Source: Asanoa sp040676615
GTDB lineage: Bacteria; Actinomycetota; Actinomycetes; Mycobacteriales; Micromonosporaceae
Direction: 5' to 3'
NCBI RefSeq assembly: GCF_040676615.1
Contig: NZ_JBFAPI010000016.1
Coordinates: 116,613-180,612, forward strand
DNA: 64,000 bases
In this document: in pieces, positions 57,145 to 64,000 of the stretch
Layout of the letters: each line of letters starts with the position of its first letter
How positions within the stretch are numbered: the stretch's first letter is position 1
Notes under the pieces: model-generated
The model's input: only the letters and a program-made list of their open reading frames with translations
Databases searched by the model: none
What the model was told of the DNA's origin: nothing
Made by a program: the position numbers and the translations under genes

Positions 57145-57731
57145 CTCTGCTCCTCCATTCCGTCCTCGTCGTCGTCGAATTCCGCGAGATCGTCGTCGGC
57201 CACCTCGTCGACCCGGGTGAACTCGACCTGCACCCGGCCGGGCCCGAGATCGTCGTGGGCGATCGCGGTGTGCTCACCGGCCACGTCCAACATGACACCG
57301 GCGTCGTCGACGCCGACCACCCGACCGGTGATTGGGCCGACCTTGACCAGCCGGCCGATGTTGCGGCGCCAGTGCCGGGGCAGCGTCAAGGGCCGGTCGA
57401 CGCCGGGCGAGCTGACCTCGAGCTGGTATTCGCCGGTGACCAACTCGTCGCCGCTCTCCTCGGCCGCGTCGAGGGCGGCCGAGACCGCCCGGGACACGTC
57501 GGCGACGGCATCGAGGTCGAGCCCGCCGTCCTTGTCGACCACCACCCGCACCACGAACCGGCGGCCGGCGCGCGAGATGGTCAGGTCTTCCAGGTCGTAG
57601 CCGGCGTCGCCGACCACAGGCTCCACGACGGCGCGCAACCGCGCCCGGCGGGCGGCCAGGTCGCCGCGCGGCCCGCCCGGTCGTGGGCCGGGCGCGGGGC
57701 GCCCGCCGGCGGCTCGGCTTCGTTGTGCCAT
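57141..57731 (-). CDS. rimP: Ribosome maturation factor RimP
   Basis: 196 residues from ATG 57731, with AAGGGGTGG about five bases ahead. N-terminal domain (LRAVVEPVVGDAGYDLEDLTI; EYQLEVSSPGVDRPL is the classic motif) and C-terminal SH3-like domain, plus an acidic tail EFDDDEDGMEEQ. First gene of the nusA-infB operon. A 10-base hairpin and an RBS-occluding stem lie in the leader. Confidence 0.95.
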   Translation of the reverse strand: MAQRSRAAGGRPAPGPRPGGPRGDLAARRARLRAVVEPVVGDAGYDLEDLTISRAGRRFVVRVVVDKDGGLDLDAVADVSRAVSAALDAAEESGDELVTGEYQLEVSSPGVDRPLTLPRHWRRNIGRLVKVGPITGRVVGVDDAGVMLDVAGEHTAIAHDDLGPGRVQVEFTRVDEVADDDLAEFDDDEDGMEEQR

Positions 57732-57736
57732 CTGCC

Positions 57737-57809
57737 ACCCCTTCACGTACCTCGGCCGCGCAGGGGTCAGCGCCCATGCCTCAGCGCCACCGGACCCTCG
57801 TCCGGTGGC
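57737..57809 (-). promoter_or_regulatory. rimP leader hairpins
   Basis: GCCACCGGAC-CCTC-GTCCGGTGGC (57786-57809) is a perfect 10-base stem with a tetraloop, 55 to 78 bases before the start. Closer, ACCCCT (57762-57767 on the minus strand) can pair with AGGGGT (57737-57742), which includes the ribosome site. Temperature or protein control is possible; unproven. Confidence 0.45.
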
Positions 57810-57897
57810 TGGGCAGAGCCTAACGCGCTGCGCCACGGGCCAGCCGGCCGGCGCACCGAACCCCCCGACCGGGCCGGCCATGGTGTTGACTGACCAG

Positions 57898-58392
57898 GTG
57901 CGCGGCGGTGATGAAAAGGACGAAACTCCCAATCGGGTACGGCGGCGCGCCGTGCTCGGGTTCGGCGCGGTCCTGCTGGCCGGCGCGGCCGGTGGCTGTG
58001 GGTTGCTCGACCGCGGGCCCGACGAGCCACCGCCGCCGGACCCGCTGCTCCCGCTGGCCGACGAGGCCGGCCGGCTGGCCGTCAGCTACCGGCTCGCCGC
58101 CACCGACTTCCCGGACCGGGCCGCGACGCTGACCCCGATCGCCGAGGCGCACGACGCGCACGCCAAGGAGCTGGCCCGAATCATGGCCACCGCGGCCCCG
58201 AGCCCGGCCGGCTCAGCCTCGGCGGGTGCCGAAACCGGCACGGTCGAGGACCGGATCGAGGCACTCCGGGTCGCCGAGAAGGCCGGCTACCAGGCCGCGA
58301 TCCAGGCCTGCCTGGCCGCGCCCGCCCACCGTGCGGCGCTGGTCGGCTCGATCGCCGCCGCCCGCGCCACACACCTGGAGGCCCTCAAGTGA
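57898..58392 (+). CDS. Lipoprotein-like protein upstream of DUF4439
   Basis: 164 residues from GTG 57898 (ATG 57880 also possible). The N terminus carries RRRAVLGFGAVLLAGAAGGC, a twin-arginine-like and lipobox-like end (C34), although A-G-G-C is a non-ideal box. Mature part: helices LADEAGRLAVSYRLAATDFPDRAATLTPIAEAHDAHAKELARI, ferritin-like in feel, matching the partner protein. The stop overlaps the next start by GTGA. No function known. Confidence 0.7.
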   Translation: MRGGDEKDETPNRVRRRAVLGFGAVLLAGAAGGCGLLDRGPDEPPPPDPLLPLADEAGRLAVSYRLAATDFPDRAATLTPIAEAHDAHAKELARIMATAAPSPAGSASAGAETGTVEDRIEALRVAEKAGYQAAIQACLAAPAHRAALVGSIAAARATHLEALK

Positions 58393-58808
58393 CCGGGGAA
58401 CTGCCGGCCGCGCTGGCCGCCGAATACGCCGCGATCTTCGCGTACGGGCCGATCGGGGTCCGGCTGACCGGGGCCGAGCAGGACGCGGCCCGGGCCGCCG
58501 AGGCGGCGCACCGGAGCCTGCGCGACGCCCTGGTGCTGACCCTCAACGGCACCGGCCTGCCACCCGCCGCGCCCGCCTACCGCCTGCCGGAGCCGGTCGT
58601 CGACCGGGCCGCCGCGCTGCGGGTGGCGATCGCCGTCGAGGAGAAGGCGGGCGCGGTCTGGCGGGCGGCCCTGACGGCGACCGTCGGCGCCCAGCGCCGC
58701 CAGGCCCTCGACGCGCTCACCGGCTGCGCCGTGCGGGCCACCCGCTGGCGCCGGTTCGCCAAGGTCGACCCGATCACCGTGACATTCCCGGGCAAGATCC
58801 CGTCTTAG
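58389..58808 (+). CDS. DUF4439 ferritin-like protein
   Basis: 139 residues from GTG 58389. The front LPAALAAEYAAIFAYGPIGVRL and the later AEAAHRSLRDALVL and AAALRVAIAVEEKAGAVWRAAL are the four-helix pattern of DUF4439. Iron-ligand residues are not obvious except E and H in EYAAIFAYG/AAHRSL. No signal peptide. Co-translated with the lipoprotein, so one may anchor the other. Confidence 0.8.
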   Translation: MTGELPAALAAEYAAIFAYGPIGVRLTGAEQDAARAAEAAHRSLRDALVLTLNGTGLPPAAPAYRLPEPVVDRAAALRVAIAVEEKAGAVWRAALTATVGAQRRQALDALTGCAVRATRWRRFAKVDPITVTFPGKIPS

Positions 58809-58823
58809 GGCGATTTGCCAGCC

Positions 58824-58848
58824 GCATACTCCGTATGCATACTCAGTA
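58824..58848. promoter_or_regulatory. PadR operator candidate
   Basis: GCATACTC occurs at 58824-58831 and 58837-58844; around them are ATAC-TCC-GTAT (58826-58836) and TACT-C-AGTA (58840-58848). PadR proteins bind such TACT/AGTA or ATAC/GTAT dyads. The last base is four bases before the PadR ATG, so binding would block its own transcript. Confidence 0.65.
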
Positions 58849-58851
58849 GCC

Positions 58852-59430
58852 ATGTCCATCAGACACGGCCTGCTCGCCCTGCTCGAGCGCGGCCCCATGT
58901 ACGGCTACCAGCTGCGCGCCGCCTTCGAGGAGTCGACCGGCGCCACCTGGCCGCTCAACATCGGGCAGGTCTACACGACCCTGTCCCGCCTCGAACGGGA
59001 CGGCCTGGTCCGTCCGCTGCCGGAGAACGAGGGCGGCCAGCGGCCGTACGAGCTGACCGATCTGGGTCGCGCTGAGATCACGGTCTGGTTCGCCACCCCG
59101 ATCAGCCGCACCGACCGACCGCGCGACGAGCTCGCCATCAAGCTGGCCCTCGCGCTCACCACCCCCGGCGTCGACGTCCGGGCGGTGGTGCAGACCCAGC
59201 GCACGGCCACCATCCAGACCCTGCAGGAGCTGACCCGGCTCAAGTCGCGCTCCGACGAGCCCGGCGACATGTCCTGGCGACTGATCCTCGACGCGATGGT
59301 CTTCCAGGCCGAGGCCGAGGTGCGCTGGCTCGACCACTGCGAGGCCAGCCTGGTCCGCTACAAACCACCGGCACCCGGGTCGGTCGCGACCCCGGAGAGC
59401 GCCGACCACCGTACGGAGGCCCACCGGTGA
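58852..59430 (+). CDS. PadR family transcriptional regulator
   Basis: 192 residues from ATG 58852. Winged helix 1-80 (MSIRHGLLALLERGPMYGYQL; LNIGQVYTTLSRLERDGLV; GGQRPYELTDLGR), then a C-terminal dimer helix to about 170. PadR proteins repress drug-export genes until a ligand binds. Coupled to the ABC ATPase start by GTGA. Confidence 0.93.
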   Translation: MSIRHGLLALLERGPMYGYQLRAAFEESTGATWPLNIGQVYTTLSRLERDGLVRPLPENEGGQRPYELTDLGRAEITVWFATPISRTDRPRDELAIKLALALTTPGVDVRAVVQTQRTATIQTLQELTRLKSRSDEPGDMSWRLILDAMVFQAEAEVRWLDHCEASLVRYKPPAPGSVATPESADHRTEAHR

Positions 59431-60140
59431 TCCTCGAACTGCGCGGCGTACACCGCACCCACGGCACCGGCGAGACCGCCGTGCACGCCCTGCGCGGCAT
59501 CGACCTCGCGGTCGCGGCCGGCGAACTGGTCGCGGTCATGGGCCCGTCCGGGTCGGGCAAGTCGACCCTGCTCAACCTGGCCGGCGGGCTCGACTCGCCG
59601 AGCCGGGGCGAGGTCCTGGTCGAGGGCGAGATTCTCGGCACCCTGGGTCGCAAGGAACTGGCCCGGATCCGCCGCCGGCACGTCGGCTACGTCTTCCAGG
59701 ACCTCAACCTGCTGGCCAGCCTGACCGCGGTGGAGAACGTGGCGCTGCCGCTCGAGCTCGACGGGATGAGCGTGCGCAAGGCGCGCAGGCTGGCCGCGGT
59801 CGCGCTCGACGAGGTGGGGCTGGCCGAGCTGGCACCGCGCTTCCCCGACGAGATGTCCGGCGGCCAGCAGCAGCGAGTGGCGATCGCCCGGGCGCTGGTC
59901 GGCGAACGCCGCCTGGTGCTGGCCGACGAGCCGACCGGCGCGCTCGACTCGCAGACCGGCGAGGCCGTGCTGCGGCTGCTGCGCAGCCGGGTCGACGCCG
60001 GTGCGGCCGGCGTCCTGGTCACCCACGAGGCCCGCCACGCCGCCTGGGCCGACCGGGTGGTCTTCCTGCGCGACGGTGTCGTGGTCGACACCACCAGCCC
60101 GGTCGGCGAGCCCGAACAGCTCCTCGGAGCGAAGGCATGA
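59427..60140 (+). CDS. ABC transporter ATP-binding protein (LolD/MacB type)
   Basis: 237 residues from GTG 59427. Walker A GPSGSGKST, signature MSGGQQQRVAIARAL, Walker B LVLADEPTGALD, then H-loop VLVTHE. Belongs to the LolD/MacB-like group that works with FtsX-type permeases in release of lipoproteins, peptides or drugs. Overlaps the permease start by ATGA. Confidence 0.95.
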   Translation: MILELRGVHRTHGTGETAVHALRGIDLAVAAGELVAVMGPSGSGKSTLLNLAGGLDSPSRGEVLVEGEILGTLGRKELARIRRRHVGYVFQDLNLLASLTAVENVALPLELDGMSVRKARRLAAVALDEVGLAELAPRFPDEMSGGQQQRVAIARALVGERRLVLADEPTGALDSQTGEAVLRLLRSRVDAGAAGVLVTHEARHAAWADRVVFLRDGVVVDTTSPVGEPEQLLGAKA

Positions 60141-62851
60141 GTGCGTGGCGGACGGCCCTGCGGATCGCGCTGCGCGAAGCCCGCCGGGCCAAGGGGCGCA
60201 CCGCCATGGTGCTGGTGCTGATCACCCTGCCGGTGGTCGGGCTGGCTTTCGCGGCAGCCACCTACGACATGTTCGACCTGCGGCCGGCCGAGAAGATCGA
60301 CCGCCAGATCGGTGCCGCTGACGCGCGGATCCAGTGGTACGACAGCGCGCCGCTGCAGCAGGACCTCATCGGCGAGAACTGGCAGAGCGAGCAGGCGGCA
60401 CCGCGCGACCGGCAGGGCGACCCGTTCAAGCCGACCGAGCGCGACCTGCTCGAACAGCTGCCGCCCGGCAGCAAGGTGCTGCCGACCAGCTCCACCTGGC
60501 TCGAGATGCGCACGGCGACCGGCATCGGCGGTGTCGAGGTGATCGGCGTCGACGCCGGCGACCCCATGGCCAAGGGCATGGTCACCGTGCTCGACGGGCG
60601 GGCGCCGAAGACCGGCACCGAGGTGGCGCTCAGCCGCCGCGCGCTGGACCGGCTCGGCACGAAGCTCGGCGGCACCGTGCAGGACGCCGCGCGCACCACC
60701 ACGTACTCGGTGGTCGGTGTGGTCGAGACGCCCAGCGACCTCGGCGAGGTCATGGTGACGCCACCCGACCCGGAGCAAGCCGGCGGCTGGCTGGTCGACA
60801 CGCCCGGCCCGGTGCTCTGGTCCGAGGTCCGCACGCTCAACGCCAAAGGCATGGTGGTCTTCTCGCGCTCGGTCGCGCTCGACCCGCCCGCCAACCCCGA
60901 GGGCGTGCTCGAACGGACCGGCGGCGGCGTCGGCGGCGGCCTGAAGGTCGCCGCCATCGTCGGCGGGCTCGGCCTGTTCGAGGTGGTGCTGCTCGCCGGC
61001 CCCGCGTTCGCCATCGGTGCCCGCCGGCGCCGCCGCGAACTGGCCCTCGTCTCGGCCAACGGCGGCACCCCGGCCCACCTGCGCCGGATCGTGCTGGCCG
61101 ACGGCATCGTGCTCGGCCTGGCCGGTGCGGTGCTCGGCGTCGGGATCGGCGTCGCCGGTGCGGTGATCGCCCGCCCGCTGGTCGAGGTCTACGTCGCCAA
61201 CGAGCGGGCCGGTGGCTACCGGGTCTATCCGGTGGCGCTCGCCGTGGTCGCCGGCCTCGCGCTGCTGACCGGCCTCCTGGCCGCGCTGGCACCGGCGGTG
61301 GCCGCCGCCCGGCAGGACGTCGTCGCCGCCCTGACCGGCCGGCGCGGTGCGCTGCGCTCCCGGCGCCGCTGGGTGCTGCTCGGCATCGGCCTGGTCGCCG
61401 TCGGCGGCCTGGTCGCGGTCCTCGGCGCGAGCACCTCGCGGGCCGAAGGCCTCGTGGCCGGCCTGGTGCTCGGCGAGTTGGGCCTGGTGCTGGTCACGCC
61501 GGCCCTGGTCGGGCTGGTCGCCTCGTTCGGCCGGTGGTTCCCGCTCGGCCCCCGGATCGCGCTGCGCGACACCGCCCGCAACCGGGCCGCGGCGGCACCG
61601 GCGATCTCCGCGGTGATGGCCGCGGTGGCCGCCTGCGTCGCCATCGGCACGTTCCTGGCCAGCGACAACGACCGCCAGGTCGAGCAGTACCGCACCGGCC
61701 TGCCGCTCGGCTACGCCGCCGTCCAGCTCGGCGACGCGACCGAGGGCGTCCCGACCGTCGAGCGGGTGGCCGCCGCGGCGGCCGGCAGCCTGGCCGTCAC
61801 CGGCGTGCGCCAGGTCGACACGATCGGCTGCCCGAAGGTCGACGGCGAGCAGCCCTACTGCTTCGTCCGCCCCGCCATGCCCACCGAGCTGGCCTGCCCG
61901 TTCTCCAACGCCAGCGGCGCACTCACCGACGAGCAGAAACAGCAGGCCCTGGCCGACCCGCGCTGCCAGGCACCCGCGTTCCAGTTCGGCAACCTGCCCT
62001 TCACCACCGTGGTCGGCAACGGCGACAACCTCGGCGCGCTGTCGCAGCCCACGGCGGACGACATGCGCGCGGCCACCCAGGTGCTCGCGGCCGGCGGCGC
62101 CGTGGTCAGCGATCCGCGGCTGGTGCACGACGGCACCATCACCCTGCAACTGGGCGGCGACTCCGACGACGGCACCGGCGAGAAGATCTTCAAGACGGCG
62201 ACCGTCCCCGGGTACGCGCTGCGCAGCGGCCTCGAGGTGGGCCAGGGCATAGCGGCGGCGGGCATGCAGCGCAGCTATCTGTCGCCGGCGGCGGTGGCCG
62301 CGCTCGGGCTGGAGACGGTGCCCGAGGGCTTCGTCATCGCCACCGCCCGGGTGCCTGACCAGGCCGCGCAGGACCGGCTGGCCGCATCGGTGGCCGAGTT
62401 GCCGGGCCGCGGCTACGCCAGTGTCGAGACCGGCCCGCCGACCGGCACGCCGACCGAGGTGCTGATCCTCGCGGCGGCCGCGATCCTGGTCGCGCTCGGT
62501 GCCACGTTCGTCGCGACCGGTCTGGCCGCGGCGGACGGCCGGCGCGACCTGTCGACGCTGGCGGCGATCGGTGCCGCGCCGAGCGTGCGGCGCGTGCTCA
62601 CGCTCAGCCAGTCCGGCGTGATCGCGGGCCTCGGCTCGCTGCTCGGCACGGCGGCCGGGCTCGGCTCCGGGTGGGCCATCCTGGCCGCCTACAACCGGCA
62701 GTTCGCGGGCAACTGGCCGCGCGAGGTCCCGTACCCCTTCGCGGTGCCCGGTGTCGTCCTGCTCCTGCTGGTGTCGATCCCGGTGATCGCGATGCTGGGC
62801 ACCGGCCTGCTCACCCGGGCCCGGCTGCCGATCGAGCGACGCGCGGACTGA
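60137..62851 (+). CDS. FtsX-like ABC permease
   Basis: 904 residues from ATG 60137. One N-terminal TM (about 20-40), a large extracytoplasmic domain, FtsX core with TM helices near 275-420, a second extracytoplasmic part with two Cys pairs (CPKVDGEQPYCF; CPFSNASGALTDEQKQQALADPRC; about 560-620), and a final three-TM FtsX core. Double-core layout typical of actinobacterial export permeases. Regulated with the ATPase by PadR. Confidence 0.9.
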   Translation: MSAWRTALRIALREARRAKGRTAMVLVLITLPVVGLAFAAATYDMFDLRPAEKIDRQIGAADARIQWYDSAPLQQDLIGENWQSEQAAPRDRQGDPFKPTERDLLEQLPPGSKVLPTSSTWLEMRTATGIGGVEVIGVDAGDPMAKGMVTVLDGRAPKTGTEVALSRRALDRLGTKLGGTVQDAARTTTYSVVGVVETPSDLGEVMVTPPDPEQAGGWLVDTPGPVLWSEVRTLNAKGMVVFSRSVALDPPANPEGVLERTGGGVGGGLKVAAIVGGLGLFEVVLLAGPAFAIGARRRRRELALVSANGGTPAHLRRIVLADGIVLGLAGAVLGVGIGVAGAVIARPLVEVYVANERAGGYRVYPVALAVVAGLALLTGLLAALAPAVAAARQDVVAALTGRRGALRSRRRWVLLGIGLVAVGGLVAVLGASTSRAEGLVAGLVLGELGLVLVTPALVGLVASFGRWFPLGPRIALRDTARNRAAAAPAISAVMAAVAACVAIGTFLASDNDRQVEQYRTGLPLGYAAVQLGDATEGVPTVERVAAAAAGSLAVTGVRQVDTIGCPKVDGEQPYCFVRPAMPTELACPFSNASGALTDEQKQQALADPRCQAPAFQFGNLPFTTVVGNGDNLGALSQPTADDMRAATQVLAAGGAVVSDPRLVHDGTITLQLGGDSDDGTGEKIFKTATVPGYALRSGLEVGQGIAAAGMQRSYLSPAAVAALGLETVPEGFVIATARVPDQAAQDRLAASVAELPGRGYASVETGPPTGTPTEVLILAAAAILVALGATFVATGLAAADGRRDLSTLAAIGAAPSVRRVLTLSQSGVIAGLGSLLGTAAGLGSGWAILAAYNRQFAGNWPREVPYPFAVPGVVLLLLVSIPVIAMLGTGLLTRARLPIERRAD

Positions 62852-62871
62852 ACGACGGGCACACTGTGCCG

Positions 62872-63333
62872 ATGTCAGTCTTCCGGGCGACCGCCCGCCG
62901 CCTCGGACCCACCCGGTTCCTCTATCGGGTGGGTCCGTTGCTCGTGCCGCTGGACCGCGTCGTCAGCCGGCTCACCCGGGGCCGCGTGGTGGCCCTCGGC
63001 CTGATCCCGTCGGCCCTGCTCAGCACCTGCGGGCGCCGCACCGGCCGGCGGCGCGACAGCCCGCTGCTGTGCCTGCCCGACGGCGACGGCTGGGTGGTCG
63101 TCGGCTCCAACTGGGGACGCCCCGCCCAGCCGGCGTGGGTGCTCAACCTGCTCGCCGACCCGGCCGCGACCTTGACCCTGGGCGGTGCGGCGGTGCCGGT
63201 CAAGGCCCGCCTGCTCGACGGCTCGGAACGGGCGGCGCAGTGGGCCCGGGCGGTCGACGTCTGGCCGGGCTACCTGGCCTATCAGAAGCGGGCGGGCCGG
63301 CCCATCCATGTGTTCCGGCTCGAACGGGTCTGA
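62872..63333 (+). CDS. Deazaflavin-dependent nitroreductase family protein (DUF385/Ddn)
   Basis: 153 residues from ATG 62872 (GTG 62866 possible). LGLIPSALLSTCGRRTGRRRDSPLLCLPDGDGWVVVGSNWGRPAQPAWVLNLLADP fits the F420-binding split-barrel family (Ddn/DUF385). Reduces quinones or nitroaromatics with F420H2. Stands 21 bases after the permease stop; the function link is unclear. Confidence 0.9.
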   Translation: MSVFRATARRLGPTRFLYRVGPLLVPLDRVVSRLTRGRVVALGLIPSALLSTCGRRTGRRRDSPLLCLPDGDGWVVVGSNWGRPAQPAWVLNLLADPAATLTLGGAAVPVKARLLDGSERAAQWARAVDVWPGYLAYQKRAGRPIHVFRLERV

Positions 63334-63455
63334 CCCCGTCCGGCGTACCGGCATCGTGCCATCCCGGCGGCCGGCACGAGCGTCCGGCTGGGAGCGCACC
63401 CACCATGGTTCGCATGACCCACATCCATTGGATCGGCCCCACCTGAGGCGACACA

Positions 63456-63900
63456 ATGACGCCCGTGAGCGACGAGCCGAACCCCTACCTGGCAAACCCA
63501 CGCTGGGTGGTGGCCGAGCTGGTCGCTGACGCGGCCCGCCGGCGCTATCCGGCCGACATCCTCGCGATCGGCGTGCACGGCTCGCTCGCGCACGGCGACG
63601 ACACCGACACCAGCGACGTCGACCTGGTCGTCGTCACCTACAAGCAGGGGGCCGGCCCACGGCCGGTCACCCGCCGCGTCGACGGTGTGCTGGTCGACCT
63701 GGGCGTGGTCGGCGCCGACGAATACCTCCGCCACGCCCGCACGCTGTCGACCTCGTGGCCACTGGCGGCGGACCGCTACGTGACCACGAAGCCGATCCAC
63801 GACCCCGACGGTTGGTTCGAGAAACTCCGCGACGTGCATCTGGGCCGGCTCGCGGAGGCGCGCACCGCGGAGTTCACGACCCTGGCCCGAGAGGCGTGGT
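63456..63900 (+). CDS. Nucleotidyltransferase domain protein, 3' end lost
   Basis: ATG 63456 opens MTPVSDEPNPYLANPRWVV; the nucleotidyltransferase motif GSLAHGDDTDTSDVDLVVV (GS ... DxD) lies at about 45-63. Like minimal nucleotidyltransferases and kanamycin-nucleotidyltransferase-type proteins. The reading frame is intact up to base about 63900 (EFTTLAREAW) and then runs into poly-G of doubtful origin, so its true end is not in the window. Confidence 0.8.
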
Positions 63901-64000
63901 GGGGGGGGGGGGGGGGGGCCCCCCGGGGGGGGGGGCGGGCCGCCGGAGGGGGGGAGAGCGGGGGGGGGGGGGAGAGGGTGGGTGGTTGGGGGGTGATGTC
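63900..64000. other. Poly-G sequence artefact at window end
   Basis: From about 63899 the sequence turns into long G runs with a C block (18 G, then CCCCCC, then more G), and short GGAGAGGG-like fragments. No gene or biological repeat explains it; such runs arise from dark-cycle base calls in two-colour sequencing or from low-quality contig ends. Confidence 0.85.

Noticed and set aside
63405..63446. Short frame MVRMTHIHWIGPT
   Set aside because: 13 codons, no good ribosome site seen; could be a leader peptide but no evidence of regulation.

Overview
The window is GC-rich actinobacterial DNA, with GTG/ATG starts, NNC/NNG codons and many 4-base start/stop overlaps. Gene content points to Micromonosporaceae; this is inference, since no 16S rRNA or other taxonomic marker is present. 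The core genes on the minus strand run pspM-pspA-clgR-cinA-pgsA-rimO-ftsK ... rnj-dapA-thyX ... dapB-M16 peptidase-pnp-rpsO-ribF-truB-MATE ... nrnA-rbfA-ylxP-infB-ylxR-nusA-rimP. This is the order and orientation known from Mycobacterium tuberculosis Rv2743c to Rv2842c, so the window is a conserved chromosomal backbone with accessory genes in its joints. No tRNA, rRNA, CRISPR array, insertion sequence or intact prophage was seen.

Layout. 1-3.6 kb: the 3' end of a UdgX-type uracil-DNA glycosylase gene meets, tail to tail, a minus-strand operon made of an HPRT-like gene, a YbaB-like gene, two WXG100-like genes, a DddA-like (SCP1.201) cytosine deaminase toxin gene and an Imm1-type immunity gene. 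3.7-8.1 kb: a membrane protein with a 9-residue tandem repeat, an F420-type oxidoreductase, an acetyltransferase, a SAM hydrolase and a Nei-type glycosylase. 8-17 kb: the envelope-stress block pspM-pspA-clgR, then cinA, pgsA, rimO, an ornithine cyclodeaminase homologue and ftsK. 17-25 kb: two YbjN genes, a glutamine amidotransferase/glutamate decarboxylase pair, a phage-lysin-like M15 protein, and two overlapping phosphotransferase genes, one with a 51-bp minisatellite. 25-30 kb: rnj-dapA-thyX, then a divergent ribbon-helix-helix/DUF4097 operon with paired TGACGTCA sites. 30-35 kb: a DUF2752 protein, an AlkX/YcaQ-type glycosylase, acetyltransferases and a GT87 glycosyltransferase. 35-41 kb: a LacI-controlled sugar ABC importer without an ATPase, opposite a glycogen-debranching-type hydrolase. 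41-58 kb: dapB and the RNA decay and translation genes pnp-rpsO, ribF, truB, nrnA, rbfA, infB, nusA and rimP. 58-64 kb: a DUF4439 pair, a PadR-ABC-FtsX operon, a deazaflavin-type reductase and a nucleotidyltransferase gene cut off by about 100 bases of non-biological poly-G, probably a contig end.

How genes may work together. The most striking block is the first 3.6 kb. A predicted double-stranded-DNA cytosine deaminase, which makes uracil in DNA, sits with its type VII-type partners and its immunity gene, and the next gene encodes a protein that captures uracil in DNA. The other clear systems are ClgR-PspA-PspM for envelope stress, rpsO-pnp and rimP-nusA-infB for RNA and translation, LacI-ABC-debranching enzyme for oligosaccharide use, and PadR-ABC for export or envelope stress.
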